Below, piece by piece: positions 35,442-44,153 of a DNA stretch of 64,000 bases. Made by a program: the position numbers and the translations under genes. The notes under the pieces are model-generated. The model made no database searches and had not been told where the DNA came from. It was given only the letters and a program-made list of their open reading frames with translations. Positions within the stretch are counted from its first letter, which is position 1, and every line of letters starts with the position of its first letter. Origin of the DNA: Actinoplanes solisilvae (lineage in GTDB: Bacteria > Actinomycetota > Actinomycetes > Mycobacteriales > Micromonosporaceae); the NCBI RefSeq assembly GCF_003999975.1, contig NZ_RJAC01000001.1:1240001-1304000 (forward strand), given 5' to 3'.

Positions 35442-35693
35442 CTCGGATCGAGCGTTCACGTATTGGCGGCCAGCTGACCGCCTCGCGCCAGGTAGCCTCG
35501 CAGGGCGGGCTGACCGGCACCACTACCCTTGGACGCATGCCGAGGCTGGCCGCTCCCCCCGACACTTTCCCGGTGCCGAGCCGCCGACGTCGCCGGGTCA
35601 TCGGGATGCTGGTCTGGACAGCGCTTTTCACCATCGGATCCGATGCCTTGTCGAGGCGACCCGCATCTCCACGAACGGCTGGCAGGCGACACC

Positions 35694-35930
35694 ATGATCG
35701 ACATGACTGCTGACGAGCATGCTGCACGCGCTGCCGAACTCACCGCCGAAGCTGAACGTCTCTACCAGATCTGCCTGGTCGACTATCACACGAACATCAA
35801 CGAGGACGACCACTCTGACGAGCCGTACGTCCCCGGCGCCGACCTTGCGATGCTCACCGCCACCACACAACTCGCCCAGGTCCACGCGACTCTTGCCCTG
35901 CGGGGCCAAAGGACCATAAACGAGCGGTAA
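35694..35930 (+). CDS. Small conserved-style hypothetical protein
   Basis: 78 residues from the ATG at 35694 (MIDMTADEHAARAAELTAEA); a second ATG at 35703 is possible. It is acidic and mostly helical (AERLYQICLVDYHTNINEDD, PGADLAMLTATTQLAQVHAT). Similar small proteins occur in actinomycete integrative elements in my memory, but I know no function. It survives among degraded genes. Confidence 0.6.
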   Translation: MIDMTADEHAARAAELTAEAERLYQICLVDYHTNINEDDHSDEPYVPGADLAMLTATTQLAQVHATLALRGQRTINER

Positions 35931-36199
35931 ACGCCAGTTCAGCAGTCACCTGCCGAGGGGTCTGCGGCTGGCGACGGCCGTCGCAGCCTCGCTGGTACGG
36001 TGCGGCGGCGTTGAGGTCACGTGCCTGACAGCTCCTGTGCCGGAAGCATCTGATCCAAAGCCGCCGCGCTGAAACGGTCGCCGACATCCGATCACCATCG
36101 ATCACCACGCGATCGTCGCCGACGCCGCTGCACGAGATCGATCTTCATCGCACCCGTCGGGAACCGGCCGCTGATCCGTTACGCCGAGCAATGTCCTTA

Positions 36200-36660
36200 T
36201 CCGGGCTTACGGCCACGCATACCTCGGCAAGTGCTTACATCGTCGGCCAGGCCGATCAACCCGAACTACGCCACCACCCGGTTCCGCAAACTCGCCGACC
36301 GCGCCGGGCTGCCGCCAGTACGGCTGCACGACCTGCGCCCCGGCACCGCGTCGCTCGCCCACGGAGGCCGGCGCCGACCTCAAGACCCTGCAAGACCTGC
36401 TCGGGCACTCCAGCATCGTGCTCACCGCCGACACCTCACCAGCGTCCTGCCCGGCGCGCAACGCCGCTGCGCCGACGCCACCGCCGCCCTGATGCCGGCT
36501 GCCGACCGGCACACCCGCCAGCGGATCAAACAGAAGGCAGCGAAGAACCGGCCCGCCGGACGCGACGAAAACAAACCACCCCGGCCGACAGGCACGATCA
36601 GAAGAGGCGCAGCCGCAGGTCACGGGGCCGTAAACACCCCGCACCGTCACGGAAAGTGAC
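36200..36660 (+). pseudogene. Tyrosine integrase C-terminal catalytic remnant, frameshifted
   Basis: ARPINPNYATTRFRKLADRA and LPPVRLHDLRPGTASLAH carry the catalytic H-x-x-R box, with Pro in the place after Arg. A +1 shift then leads to EAGADLKTLQDLLGHSS in another frame. A small deletion follows in the LTADT region before VLPGAQ. The tail (DRHTRQRIKQKAAKNRPAGR) is shared with the fragment at 42112. No N-terminus is present. Confidence 0.78.
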
Positions 36661-36711
36661 GGTACCGATGTGCCCCTACCCGCCACCCAACCTCCACAAA
36701 GGTCAGAAACG

Positions 36712-36752
36712 CGAAAGGCCCGAACCGCGTTTCCGCAGCTCAGACCTTTCGA
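36712..36752. terminator. Hairpin next to the duplicated tRNA end (degenerate copy)
   Basis: It is a near-copy of the tRNA-Arg terminator at 42328-42367 (cgaaaggcc ... cctttcg) with one changed base in the right arm (cagacc instead of caggcc). Confidence 0.65.
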
Positions 36753-36764
36753 CTTGCTGTGCGA

Positions 36765-36801
36765 CCGAAGGGACTCGAACCCCTAACCTTCTGATCCGTA
36801 G
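36765..36801. repeat. Putative attachment site: 37-nt copy of the tRNA-Arg 3' part
   Basis: 37 nt identical to 42381-42417, which covers the anticodon-loop-to-acceptor side of tRNA-Arg(ACG). The flanking sequence differs beyond, and the acceptor end has one mismatch, so this copy is not a tRNA gene. It is a typical attL/attR for an integrating element that targets a tRNA 3' end. Confidence 0.85.
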
Positions 36802-37213
36802 GTGGTCACGAGTACGCTGCGTAGCTAGCGCGGCTCGAAGTCGGCTCATTGGCGTTTGTGCAGCTTAGAGTGCTTCCACGTTTCCGCAGGTCCGGGCCGA
36901 GTGCTCGTATGACCGAGCCTGCTGGACGCTCGGCGACTGCTCGGGCCTTGCTGGTTTGGCCGCGCCTGTACGGAAACGGTCATCAACATCCGATCACCCA
37001 CAGATCCCCCAGCAAGGCAATCACCCTGCGTATAAGACCTCCGCAACAGAGCCCGTCAGGGCGAAGTGCCCGAGCCCACGTAACCGACCGTCACCGGTGC
37101 AGCAGCCGCCGGGTTGACATGCGATCACCGGCGGATCACCCGCCCTCGGCACCGGCCGGTTGGCACGCTCGCGAGGATTCTTTTCCGGCTTCCCGGGGAC
37201 GAGGCTGTGACCG
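36802..37213. other. Non-coding stretch inside the island
   Basis: No coding sequence or RNA gene is recognised in this 412-nt segment. It begins right after the duplicated tRNA end and leads up to a terminator hairpin. Confidence 0.6.
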
Positions 37214-37245
37214 CGATCCGCACCGGCCACAGCCGGTGCGGATCG
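37214..37245 (-). terminator. Terminator hairpin after the Ig-like protein gene
   Basis: A perfect 14-bp stem (cgatccgcaccggc / gccggtgcggatcg) with a 4-nt loop, 15 nt past the stop codon at 37260. Confidence 0.85.
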
Positions 37246-37259
37246 GGCCAACGCGGTTT

Positions 37260-40001
37260 CTACTTTTGGACCGTGACGGTAGCGCTGGTCGCCTTGCCGT
37301 CTTCGTAGCCGGCCCGAACCGCGATCGTCGTGACGGCGATCTTCTTGCCCTTCATCGCGGTGGTGAGCTTCAGCGACGCCGTTGTAGTACTGAGCAGCGT
37401 GCCGTTCGCCCGCCACTCGTAGCGGTACGAGGTGGGTGTCGGCTTCCACGTTCCGGTCGACGCCTTCAGCGTGCTGCCGGCCGTCGCCGTACCGGTGATC
37501 TTCGGAAGAGCCGTGTTCACCACGGCGGGGCCCTTGACGATCGCAGCCGTGGCGGCGGACTTGGCCGTTGCCCGAAGGTAGCCGGGCTTGGTCGCGGTGA
37601 CCGAGACCGACAACTTCTTGCCGAGGTCGGCCGGCTTGACCACGTAGGACGAACTGGTAGCCCCACTGATCGTCGTGCTTCCGGCCGTCCACTGGTAGGT
37701 ATAGGCCGAGGCAGCCGGCTGGAACGTGCCGGTCGAGGACTTGAGCGTCGAGCCGACCGCTGCCGTGCCGGTGATCGCGGGCGCGGTCACCACCTTGAGA
37801 GGCGCCTGCTGGTTGGCGATGGTGAACGCGTTCGCCAGCGTGACCGGAGAGTTGTAGCCGTCGGGCTGCACGTCCAGCGAGGCCGGTCCGGTGGCCGCCC
37901 CGGTCAGGTCGTACTCGGCGGTCAGCGTCTTGCGGTCGGCCGAGATCGCGGTGATCGTGCCGCTCACGTAGCTGCCGTCGGACGTGTGCACCGCGGTGTA
38001 GTTGGCCTTCTGGAAACCGGAGCCGGTGACCGTGAGCGTGCGCACTCCACCGGGCATGACCGTGCCGGGCGACACCGACGTCACGGTGACCGGGTCGGCC
38101 GCGACGGTGAAGTCGTAGTAGGTCTCGGATGATCTGGTGCCGTTCGAGGTCACGCTGGTCACGTGCAGCGAGTAGGACCCGGAGGTCTCCGGCGTCCACG
38201 GCGCGGTGGTGGCGGTGCCGTCCGCGCCGATCGGAACCTCGACCTGGGACCGGTCGGTGCCGTCGATCGAGTAGACGAACGTGGCCGCCCCGGCCTGCTG
38301 CGCCTTGAACGTGAAGGTGCCCGCCGTCATGTGGCCGGAGCCGCTCGCCGGGAAGTCGGCCGAGGTGACCGCCGGCCCGTCGGTGACCGACCAAGTAGTG
38401 CTGCCCTCATCGGTGTGCACACCAGCGGCGTTGCGAGCGACGACAGTGACGTAGGTGTACTGCGCCTTGGTGGGCGTGAATTGGAATGTCGCGGTGCCGT
38501 CCGCGGCCGCCGGCACGATCTGCTTGGTCGCGTCGTCGTGGTTGAGGACTGCCTCGTACTCCTTGACGTTCGCCATCTCGGTGCGCACGGTGATCGTCGC
38601 GGTGGTGCCGACGATCGTGCCGCCGGTGCGGGCGACCCTGGGCGCGGCGCCCCAAATGCTGGTCGGCAGCCAGCGCGCCTCCGACAACATGCCGTCGGCG
38701 CTGCGGGCCTGCACCCGGATGCCGTTCGTGTTCTGGGTGGTGTTGTCGGCCACCCAGGTCAGGTCGGCCGCCCCAGCCGCGTCGGCCGGGATCGTCACCT
38801 TCTCTGACCCGTGCCCGCTGTGGTCCTCGTTCCAATAGACGTACGCGGTGACGTCACCGGTCCTCGGCTCGAGGTGGAACTTCAGCGAGGAGCCGATGAT
38901 CACGGCCTGGTTGAGGTCGCCGGTGACCTTCGGCGCGTTGTCCACGTAGAACCGGTAGGCCCGCTCCGGGTGCGGCGCGCTGTCGCGGGCGACATTGCGC
39001 ACGTACAGCGTTTGATAGCCGGCCTTGGCCGGGGCGATCATCACCGCGGCCTTGCCCTCGGCATCGGCGTCGGCCGTGCCGGAGGGGCCGTCCTGGTCGA
39101 TGTGCCAGACGAAGGACGATGTGTCCGGAACGTTCGAGGTGAATTCGAACTCGCCGGGCACGCCGACGTTGTATTTCAGATCGCCGTCGCCAGCGTATTC
39201 GCGGTAGGCCGAGGAGAAGACCGAAGGCCGGGTCTCGCGCACGTAGAAAGTGTGGTCCCGCCGATCCGAGTAGTTACCGGCGCGGTCGATCGCATAGACC
39301 GTCAGCGAGTTGTAGCTTGCGGCGCGCGGCGCCCAGCTGATCGTCGTCGGCGCGCCGACCTCCGGCGCCTCGATGGTCTGCTCCGGCTCGGAGGTGTTGT
39401 CGGCATAGAAGACGTACTTGTAGCTGACCACGTCGTCGTCGGCCGCGGTGAACGTGAACGAGCCCGGCGTGCCGATCTCGCCGGACGCGTGATCCCAGTC
39501 GCCCGACGGATACTCGGCGGAGGTGACGGCCGGCGCCGCGCCGCCGCTACGGTCGACCGTGTAATAGCAGGTGGCGCTCCACGGCGACGACTTCGAGCCG
39601 TCTACCAGCCGCACCTTCCAGCCATAGGTGACGCCGTCCAGCTGCCGCGACGGGTCCTCGAGCTGGACGAGCAGGTGACCGTCGGACGCCCCGCCCCGGT
39701 CGCTCCAGTCCTGTGGCTCGTCCGGCTTGGCGACGTCCCAAACCTGGAAGTCGGCGGTGGAGTCGTCGCTCCACACCGAGGCGTCGTATTCGCCACGAAG
39801 CAGGACGGCTTGGGCATCGTTGAGCCGGTCGGGGCTCAGGTAGGGCCCGGGCGCCGTGGTGACGCAGGCCTGACCGGCGGTGGTGAGGTCGGTCGGGCTG
39901 CCGTCGGCGGCGAGCGCCGGCGTGCCGCCGAGGCCTACCAACGCTCCACACCCGAGCATCGAAGTGAATAGCAGCGAAAACATGCGCCTATGGGCACGCA
40001 C
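37260..40001 (-). CDS. Large secreted Ig-like repeat protein
   Basis: 913 residues, GTG start with GGGGGAA about 8 nt upstream. A signal peptide (RRMFSLLFTSMLGCGALVGL, then ALAADG) is followed by about five Ig-like beta domains (YTVDRSGG, FYVRETRPS, FYVDNAPKV and similar boundaries). An IPT/TIG-type domain comes next (VTSVSPGTVMPGGVRTLTVT, near 670), then two C-terminal tandem domains of about 80 residues (APAITGTAAVGSTLKSSTGT and LPKITGTATAGSTLKASTGT). These final modules are widespread in actinobacterial extracellular proteins. It ends in TVQK with no cell-wall sorting signal. Adhesion or polymer binding is a fair guess. It is intact and is the largest gene between the two att copies. Confidence 0.88.
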   Translation of the reverse strand: MRAHRRMFSLLFTSMLGCGALVGLGGTPALAADGSPTDLTTAGQACVTTAPGPYLSPDRLNDAQAVLLRGEYDASVWSDDSTADFQVWDVAKPDEPQDWSDRGGASDGHLLVQLEDPSRQLDGVTYGWKVRLVDGSKSSPWSATCYYTVDRSGGAAPAVTSAEYPSGDWDHASGEIGTPGSFTFTAADDDVVSYKYVFYADNTSEPEQTIEAPEVGAPTTISWAPRAASYNSLTVYAIDRAGNYSDRRDHTFYVRETRPSVFSSAYREYAGDGDLKYNVGVPGEFEFTSNVPDTSSFVWHIDQDGPSGTADADAEGKAAVMIAPAKAGYQTLYVRNVARDSAPHPERAYRFYVDNAPKVTGDLNQAVIIGSSLKFHLEPRTGDVTAYVYWNEDHSGHGSEKVTIPADAAGAADLTWVADNTTQNTNGIRVQARSADGMLSEARWLPTSIWGAAPRVARTGGTIVGTTATITVRTEMANVKEYEAVLNHDDATKQIVPAAADGTATFQFTPTKAQYTYVTVVARNAAGVHTDEGSTTWSVTDGPAVTSADFPASGSGHMTAGTFTFKAQQAGAATFVYSIDGTDRSQVEVPIGADGTATTAPWTPETSGSYSLHVTSVTSNGTRSSETYYDFTVAADPVTVTSVSPGTVMPGGVRTLTVTGSGFQKANYTAVHTSDGSYVSGTITAISADRKTLTAEYDLTGAATGPASLDVQPDGYNSPVTLANAFTIANQQAPLKVVTAPAITGTAAVGSTLKSSTGTFQPAASAYTYQWTAGSTTISGATSSSYVVKPADLGKKLSVSVTATKPGYLRATAKSAATAAIVKGPAVVNTALPKITGTATAGSTLKASTGTWKPTPTSYRYEWRANGTLLSTTTASLKLTTAMKGKKIAVTTIAVRAGYEDGKATSATVTVQK

Positions 40002-40028
40002 GCGTTCCCCCGTGATGGTCTCTGGGCC

Positions 40029-40853
40029 TCAGGCGGGCCCGAACGCGGAGAAGCTTCGCATGGACCTACGACAGAAATTCAGGAGGTGGCCGGGAGTTCC
40101 TCGATGACGCACCCAACCGTCTCGGCCGGACAGTCCGGCTCGGAGCAGCCTGGCTGCGGTGGGGTGTCGGCACAGCCCCACCACAGCCGGGGCATCATCA
40201 GGCGGTAAAGCGTGCCGGCGCCGGCGCATCACCACAAGAGCGGCGAGGCCGAGCGCGAGAATGCCCGCGCCGAGGCCGGCGATCAGCCCGGTCGGGGTAC
40301 CGGTGATCGGCAGGCTTCCGCCCTGACCACCGGAGTCACCGGGGCCGGCGGAGTCACCGGAGCCCGCCGCGAAGACGATGCGGGCGGTGTTGTTCGCGGG
40401 GTTGGACTCCATGCCCGTGCCGTGGTCAGCGCTCACCTTGATGGTTCCGTCCGTGCCCGGCGTCGACTTGATCTTCAGGCGAACGGTGGGCTTCAGAATG
40501 CCGTACCCCGAGGCCACCGTCGGGAAGAACGACTCGAAGTTGCAGCGCAGGACGGCTGACTCGGGTTTGAGCTCGTGCTCGGTGCCCTCGGTCCAGCACC
40601 AGTCCTCCGTCGGCAGAAGGACCGTTCCGGTCGGCGCGGTGATCGTCACGCCAGGCCCACCGCCGTCGGCCGGGCCGTGGTTGACGATCTCGTAGTTCAG
40701 GTTAACCGTGTCGCCGACCTTGCCGGTGATCGTGGGCACCTTGACCGAGGCGTCGAGGCTGTTCTTCTTGCTCCAGAACGAGTAGGACGCCCAGTTGTCC
40801 GACTCGTTGAGTTCCAGCGCCGCTAATGGCGGCCGCTGTCCACTTCTACGTCA
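40029..40853 (-). pseudogene. Truncated LPITG cell-wall-anchored protein with frameshifted tail
   Basis: The frame is open from a stop at about 40853 and has no good start; a GTG at 40739 is internal. The remaining part is a DUF11-like beta domain (GKVGDTVNLNYEIVNHGPAD, KVSADHGTGMESNPANNTAR) and a sortase signal: LPITGTP, a hydrophobic helix (IAGLGAGILALGLAALVV), and MRRRR. In another frame just after the Arg run the DNA reads ARFTA-stop, the usual end of such proteins. Here a frameshift instead extends the frame by about 50 unrelated residues. The signal peptide and first domains are lost. Confidence 0.75.
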
Positions 40854-40874
40854 CTAAACCACAGGGAACCGAGC

Positions 40875-41495
40875 TCACGGCTCGGCGGGAACTCGCCGGT
40901 CCGGCAATGCTTGTCGCCGTCGCCGTTCTCCGGCGATGACCTGAACGCAGCCCGCCACTCCGGCCGTCAACAGCACCGATCCGCTGACGAAGTCAGCCAC
41001 CCGGTTCGGCCAGGGCAGGATCGCGGGGGTGGTGAACCGGCCGAGGACCAATGGTTCGAGCACGGCTCCGGCGGGGACGACAAGGCGGGCCGCCATTCCC
41101 CGCAGATCCAGTCGCCGAGCGATCCCACCCATTAGTCCGAGCGGTCCGCCCACGACCATCGCAGCCAGGAACCAGTGCTCGTTGGCCGCCCAGACATCTG
41201 GATCGAACATTCCGAAGGCTATCCCCACGCCGTAGTGCACGACGCAAGCGGTGAGCAGGGCAACGACTCCGGCGGCTACGGCCGGGACGGGGCGGCGGAC
41301 GAGCCACCCGGACACCACTGCCAGCCCGGCCCAGACCGCCCCGGCATTGACCAGCTGGCTGAGCGTCAACCGCCCGGCCAGTAGGGTGTTCGCCTTGCCT
41401 TCAAGCTGGCTCAGGGTCGTCACGTTCGAGGCAAGCGACACCAAAGCCAGCACACTGGCGGCGGCAATGACCAGCCACCATCCCCGTCGAGCCAT
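40875..41495 (-). CDS. Polytopic membrane protein, unknown function
   Basis: 206 residues, ATG start at 41495. Five to six hydrophobic helices (WWLVIAAASVLALVSLAS, AAGVVALLTACVVHYGVGIA, HWFLAAMVVGGPLGLMGGIA, FVSGSVLLTAGVAGCVQVIA). A short basic C-terminus follows (GERRRRQALPDRR). No family recognised. The upstream 10 nt run straight into an integrase remnant, and no clear ribosome site is visible, so it may be silent or moved from its own promoter. Confidence 0.6.
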   Translation of the reverse strand: MARRGWWLVIAAASVLALVSLASNVTTLSQLEGKANTLLAGRLTLSQLVNAGAVWAGLAVVSGWLVRRPVPAVAAGVVALLTACVVHYGVGIAFGMFDPDVWAANEHWFLAAMVVGGPLGLMGGIARRLDLRGMAARLVVPAGAVLEPLVLGRFTTPAILPWPNRVADFVSGSVLLTAGVAGCVQVIAGERRRRQALPDRRVPAEP

Positions 41496-41504
41496 AGCAA
41501 GAGG

Positions 41505-41667
41505 TTACGCGGCGGCCAGTCTCGCCCACGCCGCCGGCGCCGATCTCAAAACCATTCAGGACCTGCTCGGGCACTCCAACGTCTCACTCACCGCGGACGT
41601 CTACACCGAAGTCTTACCCGACAAAGCAACGCCAAGCCGCCGAAGACACCGCTCGGCCACTGCTTGA
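41505..41667 (+). pseudogene. Tyrosine integrase C-terminal scrap
   Basis: ASLAHAAGADLKTIQDLLGH, then SNVSLTADVYTEVLPDKAT, is the part of a tyrosine recombinase after the catalytic H-x-x-R box up to the catalytic Tyr. The upstream half of the protein is absent. After VLPDKAT the frame leaves homology. Confidence 0.78.
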
Positions 41668-41996
41668 CGCCGGCCACACCATCCGTGCCCCTCTCGCCGT
41701 CATTGAACGCACGATGGTGCTACCAGGGCGACGTCGCCGCGAACCAGCAGCCCCACCGACCATCGCCACGCAACCACGCAGCGAGCGCTACCGCACCGAC
41801 AAGTCCCGGTCACGGTAGAGAGTCGGCGGAGACGTAGCAACGAAGCTGGTGACCGTCATGATCCGTACCGACACGGCGCTACGGTGAGCCGCCTGTAAAG
41901 CTGACCCGGTCGGCACCACATCAGCACCTCTGGGCCTGGCCGCAGAAGGCGGGGTGATCTTGATGAGCTCGGTCAGTAGCGACGCCGTCGACCGGG

Positions 41997-42290
41997 CGAT
42001 ACACCCGGCTGGCCTACACCCGCGACGTCGAACTGGTCCTCATCCCCCGCCTCGGCCACTACCGGCTCAGCGAGCTCGACGGGCCACTGCTGCGGGCGGT
42101 ATTCACGAGGACACGCCGACCGGCACACCCGCCAGCGGATCAAGCAGAAAGCGGCGAAGAACCGGCCCGCCGGACGCGACGAAAAACAGACCACCCCGGC
42201 CGACAAGCCCGATCAGAAGAGACGCAGCCGCAGGTCACGGGGCCGCAAACACCCCGCACCGTCACGGACGGTGACGACACCCATGTGCCA
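41997..42290 (+). pseudogene. Tyrosine integrase with internal deletion (core-binding plus tail)
   Basis: 41997-42110 encodes the SAM-like core-binding start (RYTRLAYTRDVELVLIPRLG, HYRLSELDGPLLRAVF). It then joins, with a frameshift, to the C-terminal tail (DRHTRQRIKQKAAKNRPAGR) also seen at about 36510. The catalytic domain between is deleted. It sits directly before the tRNA-Arg terminator, where an integrase usually sits beside its attachment site. Confidence 0.75.
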
Positions 42291-42327
42291 CCCACCGGCC
42301 ATCCAACCTCCACAAAGGTCGGAAACA

Positions 42328-42367
42328 CGAAAGGCCCGAACCGCGTTTCCGCAGCTCAGGCCTTTCG
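42328..42367 (-). terminator. tRNA-Arg terminator hairpin
   Basis: cgaaaggcc pairs with ggcctttcg around an inner stem (cgaac/gcagctc region). It lies 8 nt past the 3' end of tRNA-Arg on the minus strand. Confidence 0.8.
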
Positions 42368-42375
42368 AAATGCTG

Positions 42376-42448
42376 TGCGCCCGAAGGGACTCGAACCCCT
42401 AACCTTCTGATCCGTAGTCAGATGCTCTATCCATTGAGCTACGGGCGC
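42376..42448 (-). tRNA. tRNA-Arg (anticodon ACG)
   Basis: 73 nt with a full cloverleaf: 7-bp acceptor GCGCCCG/CGGGCGC, D-arm GCTC/GAGC, anticodon stem TCTGA/TCAGA with loop CTACGGA, T-arm AGGGG/CCCTT with TTCGAGT, and discriminator A. CCA is not encoded. Its 3' half is duplicated at 36765, so it is the integration target of the island to its left. Confidence 0.97.
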
Positions 42449-42485
42449 TCGGTGCGTTAGCCAGCATACACACCCGGCTTTCGCG

Positions 42486-42576
42486 CGGAGACTCCGGGAT
42501 TCGAACCCGGGAGGGGCTTTAAAACCCCAACCGCATTAGCAGTGCGGCGCCATAGACCAGACTAGGCGAAGTCTCC
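42486..42576 (-). tRNA. tRNA-Ser (anticodon GCT)
   Basis: 91 nt with a long variable arm. Acceptor GGAGACT/AGTCTCC, anticodon stem CCGCA/TGCGG with loop CTGCTAA, T-loop TTCGAAT, and discriminator G. It lies 37 nt from tRNA-Arg in the same direction, so the two are probably co-transcribed. Confidence 0.97.
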
Positions 42577-42719
42577 CCGGCGGCTGTGAGGCCACCGACG
42601 GTTGAGAATACCGGACCCGGTTGGCGTCGCACAAAGAGGTTGCCCTCTCCGCGCGCGGCGGGTGGGAGGAAGCGGCTCCAACAGGTGAAATGTCGCTGTA
42701 AGGGCTAGGCTGCTGCGGC

Positions 42720-44153
42720 ATGGAGGAGATCCCGACCACCGCGGGCCGCGCCCGCTCGTCATCCGCGCAGGGCGAAGAGCCGGGGGAGACACCGGGTGGA
42801 ACTCCGCCGGGCGTGCCGCCGGCCAAGAGGGCGCCGCGCCGGGCCGCCAAGCCGGCGCCGCCGGTCACCTTCCAGGCTCCGAGTGCCAAAAGTCACCCTG
42901 ATGAGGACAAACCTGTGGGCGGTGCGGGAGTGACCGGAGCCACAGATAGTCCGCGGGCCGCCACAGAGGGGGTCCCGCCTCACAAGCAGCGACCCTCGAA
43001 GGCCGCTCCCGCCAAGAAAGCTGCGGCGAAAGCAGCTTCCCCGGCGAACGCCCCTGGCCCAGCTCCCGCTGCCAAGAAGGCCGCCTCGGCCAACAAGGCA
43101 GCCCCGGCCAAGAAGGCCGCCGCCAAGACAACGGCCCCCAGGCCGCAGGCAGCGGCCCCCGCCGAGAAAGCCAAACAGGCAGACGTAGCCGAGCGAGCTG
43201 ACGTAGCCAAGCACGCAGAGGTAGCCGAGCCACCCACAATCGCGAAGCCAGCGGAAGCCGCAAAGCCGCCCGCAATCGCCAAGCCCGCGGAAACCGCCAA
43301 GCCTGCGGAAGCGGCCAAGCCCGCCGCAATCGCCAGACACGCCGAGGTGGGGAAGCCGACAGAAGTGATCGCGCCCACCCCAGAAGTAAGGCTCACTCCG
43401 GAAGTAAGGCCCACCCCGGAGGCAAAGCCGGCCGCGCAGGTCTTGGCCCCGGCGCCGACCCCACCGAAGCCCTCCTCCTCGCATCCGCTGCCGACCCCGG
43501 CTCGCGACACCGACCGCTGGGCCAAACTCCTGGCCGACCCCGCTCATACCCCCGAGCTGCTGGCCCTGGCCGCTGTCGAGACCATCGGCCCTCGTGCCCG
43601 TCACTGGGCGGCCACCACCACGGCTGCCTACCCCACGGCGACCCCGGCCGGCCTTGCCCGCCTGGCGACCCGGCAGTTCACCCGCTTCGGCGCTCTCACC
43701 GGCGTCTTCGGCGCGGTCGCGGGGTCGTACGCCTCGGTGGTTCTGGTCGCCAGCCGGGCGCTGACCGAGGCCGAGCTGGTGCTGCATCTGGCCGCCGCGC
43801 ATGGTTTCGACCCGACGCATCCCGATCGGGCCGCCGACCTGCTCGTCATCACCGGTGTGCACGAGACGCGGGAGAGCGCGGCGGAAGCCCTCAAGGCTCT
43901 CGACGGCCCCGAGCCCACCGCCAGCGGCCTCGGCGACGCCGTCTGGCGGATCGGCCGCCTGGCTGTCACCCGCACCGGCGCCTGGACCGTCCTGCAGGCG
44001 ATCAACCGCTACTACCCGGGCACGAGCCTGCTGGGTGCGGTGCTGACCAGCGCCTCTGACGCCCAGACCACGGCGGCCCGGGCTATCAGCTATTACCGTG
44101 CGATCCCAAGAAGTCAGAGCCAGCTGAGCCACGAGTCGGGCAGCAGTTCGTAG
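42720..44153 (+). CDS. EcsC-like protein with long Ala/Pro/Lys-rich N-terminus
   Basis: 477 residues, ATG start. Residues 1-265 are low-complexity: Ala/Lys-rich (PAKKAAAK units) and then a run of imperfect repeats (AKPAEAAKPPAIAKPAETAK). Residues about 270-460 resemble EcsC (RFGALTGVFGAVAGSYASVV, DLLVITGVHETRESAAEALK, LQAINRYYPGTSLLGAV). EcsC proteins are associated with membrane processes of uncertain nature. The stop codon lies 40 nt inside the convergent CPBP gene. The repeats make this part slippage-prone. Confidence 0.7.
   Translation: MEEIPTTAGRARSSSAQGEEPGETPGGTPPGVPPAKRAPRRAAKPAPPVTFQAPSAKSHPDEDKPVGGAGVTGATDSPRAATEGVPPHKQRPSKAAPAKKAAAKAASPANAPGPAPAAKKAASANKAAPAKKAAAKTTAPRPQAAAPAEKAKQADVAERADVAKHAEVAEPPTIAKPAEAAKPPAIAKPAETAKPAEAAKPAAIARHAEVGKPTEVIAPTPEVRLTPEVRPTPEAKPAAQVLAPAPTPPKPSSSHPLPTPARDTDRWAKLLADPAHTPELLALAAVETIGPRARHWAATTTAAYPTATPAGLARLATRQFTRFGALTGVFGAVAGSYASVVLVASRALTEAELVLHLAAAHGFDPTHPDRAADLLVITGVHETRESAAEALKALDGPEPTASGLGDAVWRIGRLAVTRTGAWTVLQAINRYYPGTSLLGAVLTSASDAQTTAARAISYYRAIPRSQSQLSHESGSSS

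Noticed and set aside
36756..36801. A second tRNA-Arg gene
   Set aside because: Only the 3' side of the cloverleaf is present; the D-arm and half of the anticodon arm are missing and the acceptor carries a mismatch, so it is an attachment-site copy.
43120..43440. CRISPR-like array in the repeated Ala/Lys/Pro stretch
   Set aside because: Repeats are codon-phased, imperfect and inside an open reading frame, so they encode protein repeats and not spacer-repeat units.
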